Shown here: positions 5,391 through 7,362 of the stretch, in pieces
Layout of the letters: each line of letters starts with the position of its first letter
How positions within the stretch are numbered: the first letter of the stretch is position 1
Assembly (NCBI GenBank): GCA_003224195.1
Contig: QHYP01000149.1
Span: 571-7,932 of the forward strand
DNA: 7,362 nucleotides
Reading direction: 5' to 3'
Source: Acidobacteriota bacterium
Lineage (GTDB): Bacteria > Acidobacteriota > Terriglobia > Acidiferrales > UBA7541
Program-made: the position numbers and the translations under genes
The notes under the pieces: model-generated
Databases searched by the model: none
Seen by the model: the letters and a program-made list of their open reading frames with translations, nothing else
Told to the model about the DNA's origin: nothing

Positions 5391-6936
5391 TCGCTCCCGC
5401 GTTCGAAGTTGCCTCCCCCTCTTGTTCAATTGCCTCTTTGTTTGCGTTTTGATCTCATGCTCGCACTCCTCCGCCTACGATTCCTCTTCTCTCACCTTCC
5501 TCATCGAAGCCAACCCCACCAACCTCGACCCACGCTACGCCACCGACGCGCAATCGCAGCGCGTTGACAGTTTGCTCTTCAGTGGCCTCCTTGAGCGCGA
5601 CGAGCAGATGAATCTTCGCGGGGACCTTGCGGAAAGCTGGGAAACGCCGGACCCGCTCACCTACGTGATTCACCTCCGCCGCGGCGTCGGCTTCCACGAC
5701 GGCCGCCCCGTCACCTCCGCCGACGTGAAATTCACCTTCGACTCGATGCTCAACGCTGCAAACCGGTCGCCGAAGCGCGGCGCCTTCCGTATGGTTGGCT
5801 CCATTGAAGCGCCCGACGACGCCACGGTTATCTTTCATCTCAAAGAAGCCTATGCCTCATTTCTTTGGAACCTTGCGCGGCCCGCGGTCGGAATCATTCC
5901 CGCGAATTCCGGCGCTGATTTCGCGCAGCATCCGGTCGGCTCCGGACCATTTCGTTTTGTCAGCCAGCGGCAGGACGACGAAGTGATCGTCGAGCGGAAC
6001 CCGGTCTATTTCCGCGGCGCTCCGGAGCTCGCCCGAGTACGCTTCCGCATCGTGCCGGATGCCGTGGTGCGCGCGCTCGAATTGCGCAAAGGTGCGGCTG
6101 ATTTGGAAATCAGCTCGCTTTCCCCGGATATCGTGCCGGTCCTCGCGCGCCAGCCGGCTCTGGAGGCGACCCAACGCCCCGGGACAAACTTCGACTATCT
6201 CGGAATCAATCTCGAGGACCAGGTGCTGGCGCATCGCGAAGTCCGCTGGGCGCTGGCATTGGCGACCGACCGCAGTTCCCTGGTTCGATACCTCCTGCGC
6301 GGCCAGGCGCGAATGGCCAATGGGATTCTTCCGCCGATTCACTGGGCCTACGAGCCCAACGTGCAGCAATATCCCTACGACCCGGTACGCTCGGAAGCGC
6401 TCCTCGATGCCGCGGGCTTCCCCCGTAAAGCGGGCGGTGTCCGGTTTCATCTCACGCTGAAGACTTCCACCGAAGAGCGGGCACGCCTTCTGGGTGCCGT
6501 TTTGCAGGAGCAGTGGCGGCGCGTGGGCGTCGAACTCGAGCCTCGGCCGCTCGAGTTGGCCACGTTGCTATCGGATGCAGCCCACGGCAATTTCCAGATC
6601 TGTTACCTGCGCTGGGTTGGCGGAAACTTGGATCCCGACATCTTCGAATTCGCATTCTCCTCGAAGCGCTTCCCGCCCGACGGCGCGAATCGCGGCCATT
6701 ACCGCAATCCGCGGATCGACATACTCACGGATCGCATCCATTCGGAAATGAACCGGGAGAAGCGAAAAGCGCTGTGCAGCGAAGCGCAGAAGATCCTCGC
6801 GGAGGACTTGCCCTACATCCCTTTGTGGTTTACCGACGTGGTTTCCGTGCACCGGCGCTCGCTCGGCGCGCTGAACCTCTCGCCCACGGGCGATTACGAC
6901 TTTCTCGTCGCCCTCCGCGCTGGCGCCGCTCCCTAG
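5374..6936 (+). CDS. ABC transporter solute-binding lipoprotein, family 5 (oligopeptide type)
   Basis: The 520-residue product belongs to the DppA/OppA/MppA-type extracellular solute-binding proteins. The N terminus is basic (several Arg in residues 3-11), then hydrophobic, ending in the lipobox LISC with the acceptor C29, so it should be a membrane-anchored lipoprotein. Family features include IEANPTNLDPRYATDA near residue 44, the signature-like YVIHLRRGVGFHDGRPVTS (97-115) with DVKFTFDSM, then GSGPF in the first lobe, and a late EDLPYIPLWF. The frame is open upstream into anmK, but the ATG at 5374 gives a proper signal peptide and is preceded by GGGGA (5360-5364). It overlaps anmK by 17 nt, so the two are probably co-translated. 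No permease or ATPase is nearby. The neighbour suggests murein-peptide binding, but ligand contacts cannot be read from sequence. The stop codon falls within the start of a dispersed repeat. Confidence 0.92.
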   Translation: MPRRANRSRVRSCLPLLFNCLFVCVLISCSHSSAYDSSSLTFLIEANPTNLDPRYATDAQSQRVDSLLFSGLLERDEQMNLRGDLAESWETPDPLTYVIHLRRGVGFHDGRPVTSADVKFTFDSMLNAANRSPKRGAFRMVGSIEAPDDATVIFHLKEAYASFLWNLARPAVGIIPANSGADFAQHPVGSGPFRFVSQRQDDEVIVERNPVYFRGAPELARVRFRIVPDAVVRALELRKGAADLEISSLSPDIVPVLARQPALEATQRPGTNFDYLGINLEDQVLAHREVRWALALATDRSSLVRYLLRGQARMANGILPPIHWAYEPNVQQYPYDPVRSEALLDAAGFPRKAGGVRFHLTLKTSTEERARLLGAVLQEQWRRVGVELEPRPLELATLLSDAAHGNFQICYLRWVGGNLDPDIFEFAFSSKRFPPDGANRGHYRNPRIDILTDRIHSEMNREKRKALCSEAQKILAEDLPYIPLWFTDVVSVHRRSLGALNLSPTGDYDFLVALRAGAAP

Positions 6937-7019
6937 TGCCCTGTCTCTGAAGTTCGCCGACAGAATTTGCCGCCACAAGTCGTTGTAGGGGCGCGCTTTA
7001 GCGCGTCCCCTTTTACGTC
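6934..7019 (+). repeat. 86-bp dispersed repeat, copy 2
   Basis: This is the second copy of the repeat at 360-445, in the same orientation and without gaps; the final 39 bases are identical. The homology begins with TAGT, of which TAG is the stop codon of the solute-binding protein gene. It ends at ACGTC, after which the flanks differ. This copy fills most of the spacer between the convergent SBP and tsaC genes. Having copies outside both ends of the four-gene block makes recombination between them possible. Confidence 0.85.
6985..7016 (+). terminator. Hairpin plus T-run after the SBP gene
   Basis: Within the repeat, GGGGCGCGC (6988-6996) pairs with GCGCG and CCCC (7001-7010) around a TTTA loop with one bulged T (7006), and TTTT follows (7011-7014). 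GTA and TAC at the outer ends could add three more pairs if the intervening Ts loop out. It lies about 50 bp past the SBP stop codon and could end the mutS-anmK-SBP transcript. The U-tract is only four long, so termination may be partial. On the minus strand no T-run follows, so it would not serve tsaC. Confidence 0.5.
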
Positions 7020-7052
7020 TCGCCTCGGAGATCACCTATCGCATCGAGGAAA

Positions 7053-7362
7053 TTAATTCAGCGCGCGCTCGATCTCCGCGAGCCCGATGGCGCCCTCGCG
7101 CCCCACTTTCCAATCATCATTCTGTAGATGAACAATTGTGGAGGGTAGTGATGCTCCGCTGTCACCGGCGTCGAGCACCAGGGGCAAGCGGTCCCCAAGT
7201 TGCTTGATGACTTGGCCGGCGCTCGAGCAGGAGGGAAAGCCGGAGATATTTGCGCTGGTGCCGGTGATGGGCCCGTCGAATTCCTCGATGAGCCGCGAGA
7301 CGACTTCGTGCCGCGGCCAGCGCAGCGCGATTTTGCCCGTGTTTGCCGTGACTTTCAGCGGC
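7053..7362 (-). CDS. tsaC: L-threonylcarbamoyladenylate synthase (TsaC/YrdC), C-terminal part
   Basis: The gene enters from the right edge and its last 102 codons plus the TAA stop (7055-7053) are visible. TsaC/YrdC/Sua5 proteins make threonylcarbamoyl-AMP from threonine, bicarbonate and ATP, the first step of the t6A modification at position 37 of ANN-decoding tRNAs. Visible marks are IALRWPRH (residues 11-18 of the visible part), PITGTSANISGFPS (31-44) with the family's S-x-N nucleotide-binding residues, LVLDAG (61-66), PSTIV (73-77) and REGAI (88-92). The protein ends about ten residues after REGAI, so it is the short single-domain form without the extra Sua5 domain. The N-terminal substrate-binding half lies outside the window, and the related YciO paralogue cannot be fully excluded. 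It converges with the SBP gene, with 116 bp between the two stop codons. Confidence 0.88.
   Translation of the reverse strand, partial: PLKVTANTGKIALRWPRHEVVSRLIEEFDGPITGTSANISGFPSCSSAGQVIKQLGDRLPLVLDAGDSGASLPSTIVHLQNDDWKVGREGAIGLAEIERALN

Noticed and set aside
360..7019. CRISPR array formed by the 86-bp repeats
   Set aside because: There are only two copies, 6.57 kb apart, with no regular spacers and no cas genes.
360..7019. Composite transposon or genomic island bounded by the direct repeats
   Set aside because: The enclosed genes are housekeeping, composition looks uniform, and there is no transposase or integrase. The repeats are better explained as dispersed intergenic elements.
7023..7049. 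CCTCG/CGAGG inverted repeat after the tsaC stop codon as a terminator
   Set aside because: It has only five pairs, a 17-nt loop and no T-run on the minus strand.

Overview
The window looks like chromosomal DNA of a GC-rich bacterium, most likely an Acidobacteriota member. This is an inference from the general look of the proteins and from short palindromic repeats of the 'GAGGAATCTGC' and 'TGTCATTCCG' type, which I associate with that phylum; no single marker proves it. It is mostly ordinary housekeeping sequence, with two kinds of small repeat and a possible unannotated RNA gene in the spacers.

Layout. Positions 1-627 hold no convincing protein gene. They contain (a) on the minus strand, a candidate promoter (288-316), a roughly 230-nt region able to fold into several helices, and a strong intrinsic terminator (53-92), which together look like a stand-alone small RNA gene of unknown family; (b) one copy of an 86-bp dispersed repeat (360-445); and (c) a 150-165-bp palindromic MITE-like element (about 471-627). 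At 628-1344 (minus) is a CYTH-family phosphohydrolase/cyclase. A 201-bp divergent spacer follows, with three small inverted repeats. Then comes a tightly packed plus-strand cluster: mutS (1546-4212), anmK (4209-5390, sharing ATGA with mutS) and a lipoprotein family-5 solute-binding protein (5374-6936, overlapping anmK by 17 nt). The SBP stop codon lies at the first bases of the second copy of the 86-bp repeat (6934-7019), whose hairpin plus T-run may end the operon. Last, the C-terminal 102 codons of an L-threonylcarbamoyladenylate synthase (TsaC/YrdC) run in from the right edge on the minus strand.

How the genes relate. MutS (mismatch repair) and TsaC (tRNA t6A modification) are core functions with no obvious link. 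AnmK (anhydro-MurNAc kinase, cell-wall recycling) next to an oligopeptide-type binding lipoprotein is a plausible functional pair, because family-5 binding proteins such as MppA carry murein peptides. No permease or ATPase for it is in the window. I see no defence system, CRISPR array, tRNA, rRNA or recognisable transposase. The items most worth a second look are the candidate small RNA with its palindromic promoter spacer, the two repeat families, and the orphan binding protein next to anmK.
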